64,000 nucleotides of DNA from contig JAITYX010000026.1 in assembly GCA_021018815.1 (NCBI GenBank), positions 7,740,212-7,804,211 on the forward strand, read 5' to 3'. Each line of letters opens with the position of its first letter. Position 1 is the stretch's first letter. The position numbers and the translations under genes are program-made. Positions 33,060 through 44,594 of this stretch are shown piece after piece. Source of the DNA: Talinum fruticosum (taxonomy: Eukaryota > Streptophyta > Magnoliopsida > Caryophyllales > Talinaceae). The notes beneath the pieces are model-generated. The model saw nothing but the letters and a program-made list of their open reading frames with translations, was not told the DNA's origin and made no database searches.

Positions 33060-34275
33060 GACCACGCCAGAGACATTGCGGGGATCACGACATCAAAATA
33101 AAAATGATAAAACAAATAAAATAAGGATTATATATTATCAGATAATATTAAAAACAAAAATGAAAAAAAGTCTTCCTCCCTTATCAGCGAGAGAGAGATA
33201 AGCGAGAACGCAGGGGGATAGGAGAAACATCTGAAAACGGCAAAAATGTAAATATTTATAACTTTTGGGTAGAATAGTAATTTAATTAATCAACCCAAAT
33301 CAATTAATTATAAAAAGGTCATATTTTGAGCTTATTAGAATTGGCTTTTTCACTCATATAAAAGGGTAGTTCGCCGAACATGTAAATTAGGACTTGTTTG
33401 ACAATACTGTTGTCGATAGTGTTTAGTGTTTTGATCAAGTCAAAACAGTGCATACTTCTAACTTTAAATAAACATTAGCGTTTGCTTTAGTATTTGCCAA
33501 ACATTACAAATGTTAACTTTTCACGACTTTGATTAGCGTCCACTTTTTGCTTGTCAAATATATCCCTCAAGCTAATAGCCTTGAATTGCTTTTGCCACAA
33601 ACAGAATTCAATCCTCTCGACATTCTCGTAAGCCTGACGGCTTTCATTAATTTATTTATATACACTGTTTGGTCTCTTCTTAATTCATTCCATTAGTGTT
33701 ATTTTTACTCTGACTTCACCTATCTTACATTATTATAATACCACATAAATATTATACATGTCAAACATATATTGATTCCATCCAATTTTTAATATATACT
33801 AGGGTTATACCCTTTGCTATGCAAGGACATTAATTAATTTTATTCTTATAATTACTTACTTTTTAAATTTTATTATTTTTAATTAATTTATGATAATAAA
33901 AATTAATAATAAGTTAAAAGCACAAAAGCAGATATATTTTTATTTAAATAGTTAATATAAAAATTTTCTTTTAATTTTTTTGTAACTTACTCTAATAACT
34001 TATTGTTATTATTTATATATTTAACTCATTATTTGTCTTTTCTGTTTTTTACAATTTTAGACTTTACAATTTTAAATTTATTTTTAAAAAATATTTATAA
34101 GGTAAAGACAATATTTTATCTAAATTTACAATATTACACAATATTATTCAAAAAATTAAAATAAATTAGTTTAGAAATATACATATCCAACGTAATAAAC
34201 ATATAATAGTAATTTTATAAAAAAAGTCAATCTTTTACTTAATTAAATGCATGAACCATCTAAACATCCTAAAAG
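33060..34275. other. Intergenic, no gene seen
   Basis: AT-rich. The segment 33742-33799 resembles one arm of the hairpin at 34276-34397 (shared 'cattgattc.a.cca.attttaatata' pattern). Confidence 0.5.
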
Positions 34276-34397
34276 TTGGGTAGAGTCAATGTGTTATTGA
34301 TATATACGATACTTATGTGAAATTACAATAATTACATTACATTATTGCAATGCTACATAAGTATCCTATATATCAAGCATACATTGATTCTACCCAA
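34276..34397. repeat. Short fold-back (122 bp hairpin), MITE-like
   Basis: The left arm begins ttgggtagagtcaatgtgtt and the right arm ends with its near-complement 'cattgattctacccaa'. The arms are about 50 nt with few mismatches around a short loop near 34336. A TA microsatellite follows at 34404-34428. Confidence 0.75.
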
Positions 34398-34428
34398 ATT
34401 TTAATATATATATATATATATATATATA

Positions 34429-36080
34429 ATAAGATTTATGATATGATATATATGATATTCTTTTCAATTCACAATCTCTATCACTTTATAATTTCAATAA
34501 CATATTAATGACTAATTTACTAGTTTTGTTCTTATTAATTATTTTTTCTCTCCTTTGTTGATTCTTCATTTTTAACTAAACCTTAGGGTAATTTGGTGTT
34601 TTAATTATAAATTTTGTTATAAATTTTGTGTTCTTTGGTATTCCGTCACATCTAAAAACGACAAGTATTTTGAAATATAAGAAGTACATGTGTAATTAAA
34701 CATCAAACAAGTTCAAACAAAGACTAACCCATTCTATTTTGCCACGCCTCCTAGATGTAAATCACTGTAGCATGCTTCATCCGACAGTCGTTTAAATATT
34801 GGCTCTACCAATGACATTGGTACTAGATCATTTTTTCCGATAATTATTCGGTCAAAAGGTTAATAAGTTTATAGCCCCTAGAGCCTAACACTCATGAGGT
34901 ACAAAAATAAGATAATCCACCACTAAAAATGCTAAACCATCATAAAATTGAGATGGCTACACCTATCCAACTTGCTAGGTTAACTGTTTATCATGTACTT
35001 TATTTTTGACGCCTAAAAGTCCACCAATTTGGCTTCTCTCCATGATATTAGTACCAGGTCTTTGTTGGGAAAAAAGATACCCAACCTTCAAATAATGTCA
35101 AGATAAGAATTGAGATAAACTCGAAGGTTGAAAGACTATACACTTGGTGGCATGCAGTTTTGATATCATACTCTTAGGATTACTATGTATTCCTATAATT
35201 CACATAAGAGTATACATATTAGAACTTGCCTATGTGACCATTAGAGTATAAAATCATGGTTAAACCTCACATTAAAAATTTGTGTTGATGGTTGAAGGTC
35301 TAGACTTGATTTCATACTTTAACAATGACAAATACACTTGATAACTATATGTCGGCCATAAGTATCTATGACCTTAGTATTTTTAACTTTAACTTACAAT
35401 CTCACAGGTCCTTACAATTTGTACAGCTCTTTACAACTTTTTACAACTAAACTTACAACTATCTTACATGTTCTTACAAGTAGCTTACAACTTTACAGAC
35501 TTATAGCCAAAGAAGAAGAAGACCTTAGAGTATAAAGTATACATTCACAATGGCATGTTAAGGTGGACGAAAAGGGACCTATATAGGAGGAGAATTGAGG
35601 GTGTGTAGATGCATAAAATGTGTCGTCCTTATTTGTTTTATTTATTTTATTGATGAAACCCAACCTCATTTATATGTTTGGGTTACGGTGGGATTAAACC
35701 ACACCGATAAAATCCATTTCAATCCACAAAAAGCCAACCAACTTCAAAAATAGCCCAACGTGCATTTCCTTGGGCTGGACTAGCCCATAGTCCAATTTTT
35801 TGGTTGGTCCAAACAAGGTGAGGGCTAGCAAGCCTAGCTCCGAACCGGTGTCAGCCTCCTAACTTGCAAAAACGTAGCGTTTTGATTCTTTTTAGTGTCC
35901 GGCCTCGGCGTGCTTCCTCATACCATAAGGCATGGTGATTTTGGTCCCAAGCACCGGCCCTTAGGTCTCTTTGAACGATGTCGTTTTAACTGGTTGAGCT
36001 TTCCAGATTTTCTCTATCCATTTCTGAAAATCTTGGCCCTATTTATCCGTTTAATCGGCGATTAGAGCTAAATTTAGGGT
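34429..36080. other. Intergenic, no gene seen
   Basis: Contains a CTTAC-word cluster at about 35395-35505 ('ccttacaatt', 'tcttacaagt', 'cttacaactt'). This is the reverse orientation of the GTAAG family seen at 6763, 8026 and 3602. No coding region supported. Confidence 0.5.
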
Positions 36081-36085
36081 TTCTT

Positions 36086-36110
36086 AAACCCTAAATTTTT
36101 CTATAAATAG
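36086..36110 (+). promoter_or_regulatory. Telobox-like motif plus TATA box
   Basis: AAACCCTAA at 36086-36094 followed by CTATAAATAG at 36101-36110, then a CT-rich leader and an ATG at 36161 opening 84 codons with no recognised domain. These are plant pol II promoter signals, but no real gene follows. The site may belong to an unidentified LTR. Confidence 0.4.
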
Positions 36111-37429
36111 AGGGTTTCCCTCATTTCACACTCTAATTTAGCAGCAAACTTAACCTCATTATGCTAAATTCTCACTCTATTCTCTCCTCTCTACTCTCTC
36201 TACAAACACTTGGATTTATATTATTTCTAAACCTTGCAAAACGTCTTCATTTTACCACCTTTTTCTCACTTCGAACTACCGTCACTAACAAAATTCAGTC
36301 GAGATCCAAGTCTAGCAGCTGGGTTAACTTGAGGGCGCACTTCCATCTATTTGGAGTTTGTTTTTTCGTATTACTTAAATTTATTTTTTATTATTTTTGT
36401 ATTTTGGTTTTTTGAGATGTAATTTTATTTAATTTCCACCCAATCATTTATTTATCACTTTCCTTTATTACTTTCATTTAATTGCTTCATTTATTGTTTT
36501 ATATCATGTTTTAAGTGCCTTTAATTCCGCTTTTTGCATGTTGATTACTTGTTTTCCTACACAATATTTACATACTTATTTAATTAGTAGAGGTTGTCTT
36601 TATGACGGGTGGAATGAGCAACGTTATTCTTCATTTCGTATCTTCGACCTCAAACACTCGGAACATAGTTTGACCAATGGAGTCCTTTTTTAAAACCTTT
36701 CCTAATCTTTGAGTTTTTGTCCACTTCGGTAAACTCAAAAGAATAGGAAAGTAATTTATTTTTGTTACTTTTTCTTTTAAAAGTAACCAACAACTCCTTT
36801 TTAATCTAGTTTTTATTTTTAAAACTATATCTCGATTTTGTCTACGTAAATTTGATAAAAATTAGAAATTTGGTGACGGTACAAGCTATCCGATCCGGAC
36901 TCGCCTCGGTAGTCCAGGCTAATGGCCAACACCAGCCAATAAGTCCGGTGAGCCAGCTCCAACACCTAGACTAATGGTCGGGCTAACTCCCGACCTAGGC
37001 AATTAAGGTTATCTAACCTAATAAGCTTTGCAGTGAGTCCTGTTTTCTACTTGTCGTTTCTTTTTAAAATCTATCCCTATAATTCTAAAACTATTTTTAA
37101 AAATAAAATAATTTCTAAAATCATCAATATCAATCCTTTTAATAATCAAAAAGCCTTATTCTTCTTAATAAACAGACCTAGTGTGCGGCGGAGGTCGTGG
37201 TTCCTATACATGTGAACCATGATTGCTATTTTTTTCTTTTTAAGCAGTGATAAAATTGTAAATTAAAGTTCGGGCTTATAATGCATCATTAAAATGTAGT
37301 TTTACACCATTACATAACAATCAATTAAACCACTTGCAAATCTTTCACTAGCAATTAAAATGGTTGCCTTGTGCATCGCTGGCAGAGTGAGGATTTTAGA
37401 TTAAGGGTGTCCATCTATTAGTACTCATC

Positions 37430-37431
<2 letters not shown>

Positions 37432-37478
<47 letters not shown>
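37432..37478. repeat. (TA)n microsatellite, 47 bp
   Basis: Uninterrupted TA dinucleotides. Confidence 0.97.
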
Positions 37479-37480
<2 letters not shown>

Positions 37481-37895
37481 ATATTGGATGGGAATAATAC
37501 GGACTTTGGGGGTATTGGCCGAATTTAATACGAACAATTTTCTTGGTTGCGAACAAAACTAACTTTGGGGCTATTTTCTAATATCGAACGCCACCGAGTT
37601 TTATGGGCGGCAACTCGTCGATAAAGTGACGTGGCAAGTGTATTGAACACATATACAACAGAGTCAAAAGTTTGACTAGATTTATGATTATTTATGAAAA
37701 TTTATTATTTGACTTTAAATTTTTGAGATTTAGAGTCGGTAAACAAGGTTCTTTTTTTAAAAAAATTTGAATCAAAAAATTGATTTAATGAAATTTTAAT
37801 ACAATTAACCTCCCCTCTCTTCAAATAATCCCGTATTCTTTGCCAAAAAATAATAATCTTATCTTCATCTTCATCTACTTTCCGTAAACATTCCC

Positions 37896-38230
37896 ATGGC
37901 TCTTCATCTTTCTTTCTATCTATTCGTAGCTATGGCCATGAAGATCGAAATTATCCCGCAGTCCCCGTTCTCTCGGCATAGGGCAAGTACACGGAGACAC
38001 GTTGACATGAATCCATCTTCTCTCTCCTCTTCCTCTTCCTCGGCGTCGCCGTCTGCGCTTGCTTCTTCCTCCTTCGACACCGGCTCCCGGTTCTCCGGCA
38101 TAGTCCACAGCCACTCGAGAAGAATTCAGCCCCCGCCGCTTCCGCCCCCACCCCGTCACTCGAATCCTCCCTAGGCCGCGTTGCAAAGAAGAACCAGCTT
38201 CGTGGTGTTCTCTTTCGATATGGCCCCAAG
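37896..38230 (+). pseudogene. First-exon fragment of a DUF1749/UPF0613 alpha/beta-hydrolase-like gene
   Basis: From the ATG at 38007, MNPSSLSSSSSSASPSA is followed by 'FDTGSRFSGIVHSHSRR' and a proline run, the usual low-complexity N-terminus of this plant family. After a frame shift near 38150, the sequence reads GRVAKKNQLRGVLFRYGPK, the first conserved block, then a TAG directly before an intact-looking GTGAG donor at 38211-38215. The family normally has Gln there. No later exon is found and the gypsy cluster begins about 400 bp on. It is therefore a broken or truncated copy. The family name comes from memory of plant homologues and needs a search. Confidence 0.55.
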
Positions 38231-38616
38231 TGTAGTTAGGTGAGTTCTCTTAGTATTTTTCTTGCTTGATTTCTTTTTTCAATTTGAGCTTCAAGAATGG
38301 CGTTGTTGTCGGTTGAATTTCGATTCAGCTTTGTTTGTCTCTTGTATTGTTTTTGCTATGATCAAAGATTGGTAATTTGTCGCGATTTCAATCTGATTCT
38401 TGAATGTGCAGATTTCCCAAGAGAGGGAGAGGGAGAGAAAAAATAAGGAGGAATGATTGTGTAGATCTAAAAGGTAAAAGATTGGAATTCGGAAGATAGG
38501 GATTTTATTATCATTGAATGAAAGAGGAAGCAATTGAAGAAGCGATTGGATTTACGTTGAGAATGACATGTAATAGACGATCCAGGTGACTTTGTGCGTT
38601 ATTAACGTCACCTCCA

Positions 38617-39360
38617 GCCCTCACCCCGTAACGCCCCCAACCCATAATCACTAGTTAAGGCTAGGCAACCCACTAACCAGTGATTAGCGCAGCGAGAAAA
38701 GGGTTAGAAGCGCCACCGCCGCCCTTACTAGCGGAAAGGGCAAGGCTAACGAGAGTCAAATACTAAACTATTCAGCTTAGATTACTCTATTTAACAAGTC
38801 AACTACAAAAGAAAACTATAATATGTACAAAGTCGAACAAAAGTATGCGGTAACCCAACATTCACTAGTTCTTAACCCATAACACTTATGTACGAGTCTC
38901 CAAAAGGTTATCATGGCGAGCCGTGAGCCCCTAAGCCTCGAACACGATTCTTCTATGACTTGCCGTCTTCACTATTCTTACCTAAAACAAAACAAGGAAA
39001 TATTTTCGCAATGTGAGCCGAAGCTCAATACGTTCACTATCATGCAAGTAAAATAATAGTTATGAACTAATTGAGTTGAGCGCATGCATTTCAATTCATT
39101 TGTAAATGAGGGGAGTGAATAATGTAAAACCGTTATCGATTAATTATCTCGAATGGATCCCTTTACGATCATCGGGTTTCCCTAAACGTATGTGCACACC
39201 GGAATGAACGTACCTTGGTGATGTTCCTCCTTTTTCTTTCTCGGCGTAATCTGGATGAACGCAGACGCCGACACTTGATGACCTTAATTAAAGATATAAG
39301 AGTTTTATTAATAAACTGAATTCTTATATCTTATTTATTTATTAAAACACTTCAAAGCTA
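38617..39360 (-). repeat. LTR-like unit A (reverse orientation, internal deletion)
   Basis: It begins 'gtaacgcccccaacccataa' and shares long text with units C and D on the same strand. Examples are 'atggatccctttacgatcat', 'ttgtaaatga' and 'cttaattaaagatataagag'. It lacks the middle segment present in C and D (the part with 'gatgggcgggtcc'). Confidence 0.7.
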
Positions 39361-39424
39361 TTTGAAATGAAAATTTATAAAGTTAGCTTTTACTAAAGAG
39401 TATTACTGATATCTTTAATCTATA

Positions 39425-40191
39425 CATGATTTATTTACAAACTAAGGCCGGATATGGCCGATATCAACAACAATAAAGAATTGTTTGCAAATAATATTTG
39501 CCATCATTAATATGGACCCGCCCATCAAGTGCCATTATTTGGTATGCTCAATATCCAGGTTGGTAACCCCGTAACGGTTAACCGCCTTCAACCGGACTAT
39601 CCGATCGGTCCGGGTGTGTGCACATGCATTTAGGGAAACCCGATGATCGTAAAGGGATCCATTCGGATAATTAATCAGCAACAATTTTACATTATTCACT
39701 CCCCCTCATTTACAAATGAATTGAAATGCATGCGCTCAACTTAATTAGTTCATAACTATTATTTTACCGCATGATAGTGAACATATTGAGCTTCGGCTCA
39801 CATTTCGACAATGTTTCTTGTTTTGTTTTAGGTAAAGGTGTGGAAGATTTGAAGCAAAGGTCTGTTAAGGACTTAGAGGCTCGCAGCGACAACCTAGTTG
39901 GGGTATCAAGGGTTAAGTGCCATTGTTGTAGTTTACTGCGATCGTAGTCTATACTTATGCTTAATCTTCGTACAAGTTATAGTTTATGCCTTATCATGAG
40001 ACACTTGTTGTTAGCGGCAAAGCAAGTGTAACCCAAGGTTAGAAATGTACCTATTGTTTTAGCCTTACCCTTTCCTCTCGGTAAGGGCGGCGGTAATGCC
40101 CCCGACCTACTTTGCGCTGCGCTAATCATCGGCTAGCGGCTTGTTTAGTCAAAAACCGGTGATTATGGGTTTGGGGCGTTACGGATGGATG
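39425..40191 (+). repeat. LTR-like unit B (forward orientation)
   Basis: Inverted relative to units A, C and D. It ends 'tttggggcgttacggatggatg' (about 40170-40191), directly followed by the PBS at 40192, the proper order for a 5' LTR. The left end is truncated relative to D. Confidence 0.75.
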
Positions 40192-40205
40192 TGGTATCGG
40201 AGCGA
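40192..40205 (+). other. Primer binding site (tRNA-iMet type)
   Basis: tggtatcggagcga, one change from the common plant TGGTATCAGAGC site complementary to initiator methionine tRNA. It abuts unit B and is joined directly to inverted pol sequence. Confidence 0.75.
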
Positions 40206-42222
40206 GATACTCTTCCCATTTTCCTTGCAAATCAAGGATGCAAGCCCATAACATATCTTATAGGATTTGGTTAACTCTTTCAGTTCGACCATTTGTCTCT
40301 CGGATGCTATGAGCTACTAAAGTTTAACTTAAGTCCCACAAGCTTGTTGTAAGGTTCCTAAAATCGAGATTAGAATCAGGTGCCTCTATCGGACACTATA
40401 TCTTTGGGTATTCCATGAAGTCCGACAATCTCTTTTAAGTATACTTGAGCTAATTTGTCCACGGTCCAATTGTCACTAATTGGTATGAAGTGTGCGGACT
40501 TTGTAAGACGATCAATTATCGTCCAAATGGCATTTTTCTTGGTGGCAGATTGAGGGAGTCCTACGATGAAATCCATTGATATAGAATCTCATTTCCAGGT
40601 TGGAATCTCCGAGGGCCTTAACTCGCCCATAGGGCGTTGATGTTCTCGCCTTTACTCTTTGACATGTAAGACAACTATCCACATCTCACAACTTCTCGTT
40701 TCATGTTGGGCCACCAGAAATTCTTCTTTTGATCTACATATATTTTTGTTCCTCCAGGATGGACAAAACATAAGGTCTTATGGGCTTCATAAAAATCTTC
40801 ATTTTAATCTCCTCTTGGTCGGGCACACGCAACGATTTTGGAATCTCAAAGTTCTCGTTCTCATGTAAGATGAGTCCTGGGAATTTATCCCTTTTAATAT
40901 TCTCGCTCAATCCTCACCAACTTCTCATCTTTTCTCTATCCTATTTTGATCTCATCTCGCAATTGACGGTTTGACCCCTAAAAAGTTTAGCACCCCTTGT
41001 CTCCTTGGTGTCGAATGATCTCAATTTCTACTCGCGTAATTCCCGAATAAGGGTTGGTTGGGTGATAATCAAGGTATTCACATTATGTTGAGTTTTTCCA
41101 CTTAAGGCGTTAGCTACGACGTTGGCTTTACCTGGACGGTATTGAATCTCCAAGTCATAATCCTTTAGCAGTTCTAACCATCTCCTTTGCCTCAAATTAA
41201 GCTCCTTTTGAGTGAACACGTACTTCAAACTTTGGTGATCAGTATATACCTCACAAGATACTCCGTATAAATAATGTCTCCAAATTTTTGAAGTAAACAC
41301 GATCGCAGACTAATTCCAAATCATGAGTAGGGTAATTTCCTTCATATGGTTTTAATTGCCGAGAAGCATAGGCTACCATTTTACCATTTTGCATCAATAC
41401 GCACCCTATTAAGCTCTTCGAAGCATTACTATAGATGGTATATTCCTTACCTTCTTTAAGGGTCAGATCTGGGCGGTAGTCGGCTTGTCGCTCAAGGTTT
41501 GGAATGCTTTTTCACACTCAGTAGACCATTCAAATTTGGTGGTTTTCTTTAAGAGGTTAGTCATAGGCGTGGCTAGTTTTGAAAAACCTTGTACAAATCT
41601 TCGATAGTATCCAACAAATCCTAGAAAACTTCTCACCTCAATAACATTGGTTGGTCCGGGCCATTCGAGTAATCGCTTGTACCTTGTGTGGGTCTACCTT
41701 TATCCCCTCTTAGGATACCACATGTTCTAAAAACGTCACTTCATTTAATCGGAACTCACATTTTTGTAATTTGACCTATAACTGGTACTCCCTTAAGACT
41801 TGTAATACTATCCTCAAATGATGGACATGTTCCTCTTTATTCCCCAAGTGTATCAATATATCATCAATGAAAATGACCACAAACTTGTCCAAGGTAAGGT
41901 CTGAAAATCCTATTCATCGGATCCATAAACTTGGCAGGTGCATTAGTTACCAAAAGGCATGACAATAGACTCACAATGGCCATACCTAGTTCGAAATGCA
42001 ATTTTGGGTATATCTTCATTCCTTATCCTAAATTGATGGCATCTGGACCTTAAGTCTATTTTTTTGAAAATATTTCAGCACCTTGTAATTGATCGAATAA
42101 ATCGTCGATCCGGGGTTGAGGATATTTATTCTTGATCGTAAGTTTATTCAACTCCTTATAATCAATGCATAACCGCAAGGTGCCATCCTTTTTCTTCACA
42201 AGTAACACCGGTGCTCCCCAAG
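40206..42222 (-). pseudogene. Ty3/gypsy pol (RT, RNase H, integrase), inverted arm
   Basis: Read on the minus strand from 42222: '[20 protein letters not shown]' and '[15 protein letters not shown]' (RT start), the catalytic FIDDIL near 41860, '[20 protein letters not shown]' of RNase H (about 41250), and integrase 'MDFIVGLP' and 'DRLTKSAHFIPI' (40570-40480). It ends at 'GKWEEYL' joined to the PBS complement. Many frameshifts and stops. The wording fits chromovirus-type elements of the Tekay/CRM group. It would have encoded reverse transcription and integration. Confidence 0.85.
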
Positions 42223-42236
42223 GTAAAGTACTTAAT

Positions 42237-43650
42237 TGGATACTATCGAAGATTTGTACAGGACTTTTCGAAACTAGCCCCGCCTATGACTAACCTCTTA
42301 AAGAAAACCACCAAATTTGAATGGTCTAGTGAGTGTGAAAAAGCATTCCAAACCTTGAAGGGTAAGTTGACTACGGCCCCGCCTTGACCCTCCCTGAAGA
42401 AGGCAAGGAATATACCATCTATAGTGATGCTTCAAGAACGGATTAGGCTGTGTATTGATGCAAGATGGTAAAGTGGTAGCATATGCTTCTCAGCAGCTAA
42501 AACCATATGAAGGAAATTACCCTACTCATGATTTAGAATTGGCTACAGCTTGTGTTTGCCTTGAAAATTTGGAGACATTATTTATATGGAATATCTTGTA
42601 AGGTATATACCGATCATCAAAGCTTGAAGTACGTGTTCACTCAAAAGGAGCTTAATTTGAGGCAAAGGAGATGGTTGGAACTATTAAAGGATTATGATTT
42701 GGAGATTCAATATCATCCAGGTAAAGCTAACATTGTAGTTGATGCCTTGAGTAGAAAAACTCAACATAATGTGAATACCTTGATTATCACCCAACCAATC
42801 CTTATTCAAGAGTTACACAGAGCAGGAATTGAGATCACCCGACACCAAGGAGACAAAGAGGTTCTGAGCTTTTTAGAAGTCGACCGTCAATTACGAGATG
42901 AAATCAAGGTAGGACAGAAGAAAGATGAGAAGTTGGTGAGGATTGAGCAGTAACATTGAAAAGGGTAAATTCCCAGGATTCACCATACATGAAGATGGAA
43001 CTTTGAGGTTTCAAAATCGTTTGTGTGTGCCCGATCAAGAGGAGATTAAAAAGAAGATCTTAGATGAGGCTCATACGACTTTATATTCTGTCCATCCTGG
43101 GGAACAAAGATGTATATAGATCTAAAGAAGAATTTCTGGTGGCCCAACATGAAACGAGAAGTTGTGCAATATGTGGATAGGTGTTTTACATGTCAAAGAG
43201 TGAAAGCAGAACATCAATGCCCCGTGGGCGAATTAAGGCCCTTGGAGATTCCAACCTGGAAATGGGATTCTATATCAATGGATTTCATTGTAGGACTCCC
43301 CCATCCGCCACCAGGAAAAATGCTATTTGGACGATAGTTGATCGTCTTACCAAGTCCGCACACTTTATACCAATTAGTGACAATTGGAGTGTGGACAAAT
43401 TAGCTCAAGTATACTTGAAAGAGATTGTCGACTCCATGGAATACCCAAGGATATAGTCTCCGATAGAGACACCCGGTTTCAATCTCGATTTTGGGAAGCT
43501 TTACAGCAAGCTTTTGGAACTAAGTTGAATTTTAGTAGCTCTTACCATCTAGAGACAGATGGTCAAACCGAAAGAGTTAACCAAATTCTAGAAGATATGT
43601 TACGGGCTTGTATCCTTGACTTCCAAGGAAAATGGGAGGAATATCTTGCT
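42237..43650 (+). pseudogene. Ty3/gypsy pol (RNase H, integrase), second arm
   Basis: Mirror copy of 40206-41600. It opens in the RT thumb ('[13 protein letters not shown]'), then RNase H ('YSDAS', '[20 protein letters not shown]', 'PGKANIV'), the integrase zinc-finger region ('NFWWPNMKREV', 'CFTCQRVKAEHQCPVGELRP'), and the integrase core ('DFIVGLP', '[18 protein letters not shown]', '[20 protein letters not shown]'). It ends at 'GKWEEYLA' and then the complement of the PBS. Frameshifts near 42385, 42950, 43100 and 43310. Confidence 0.85.
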
Positions 43651-43658
43651 CGATACCA

Positions 43659-44594
43659 CATCCGTAACGCCCCCAACTCATAATCACTAGTTTAGGCTAA
43701 GCAACCCGCTAACCAGTGATTAGCGCAGTGGAAAAGGTTTAGGAGCTGCCACCGCCGCCCTTACCAGCGGAAAGGGCAAGGCTAACGAGAGTCGATACTA
43801 AACTATTCGACTTAGATTACTCTATTTAATAGTCAACAACAAAAGGAAACTATAATATGTACAAAGCGGAACAAAAGTACAGGGTAACCCAACATTCACT
43901 AGCTCTAACCCACGACACTATGTACGAGTTTCCAAAAGGTTATCATGGCGAGCCGGAACCCCTAAGCCTCGAACACGATTCTTCTATGACTTGCCGTCTT
44001 CACTATTCTTACCTAAAACAAAACAAGGAAATATTTTCGCAATGTGAGTCGAAACTCAATACGTTCACTATCATGCAAGTAAAATAATAGTAATGAAATA
44101 ATTAAGTTGAGCGCATGCATTTCAATTCATTTGTAAATGAAGGAGAGTGAACAATGTAAAATCATTGCTAATTGATTATTTGAATGGATCCCTTTACGAT
44201 CATCGGGTTTCCCTAAACGCATGTGCACACACCTGCACCGATCGCATAGTCCGGTTGAAGGCGGTTAACAGCTACGGTGTTACCAACCTGAATATTGGGC
44301 GTACCAAATATTGGCACTTGATGGGCGGGTCCATATTAATGATGGAAAATATTATTTGCAAACAAATCTTTATTGTTGTTAATGGCGGCCGTATCCGGCC
44401 TTGATTTATAAATACAACATTGAAGGGCACGATCAATGAACGTACCTTGCCGACGTTCCTCCTTCTTTTTCTTTCAGGCGGAATCCGGATGAACGCACGA
44501 CGCCGGTGGCTGATGACCTTAATTAAGGACATAGGAGTTTTATTAATAAACTGAATTTTTATGGCTTATAACTTTATTAATTTTCATTTCAAAC
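43659..44594 (-). repeat. LTR-like unit C (reverse orientation)
   Basis: It starts after 'gctcgatacca' (43648-43658), the complement of a one-base-deleted PBS, and contains the full middle segment. It ends near 'ttttcatttcaaa', where unit D begins directly. Confidence 0.75.

Noticed and set aside
38616..40191. Treating units A and B as the two LTRs of one ordinary element
   Set aside because: They are in opposite orientation with only about 65 bp between them, so they cannot be the LTR pair of a normal element.
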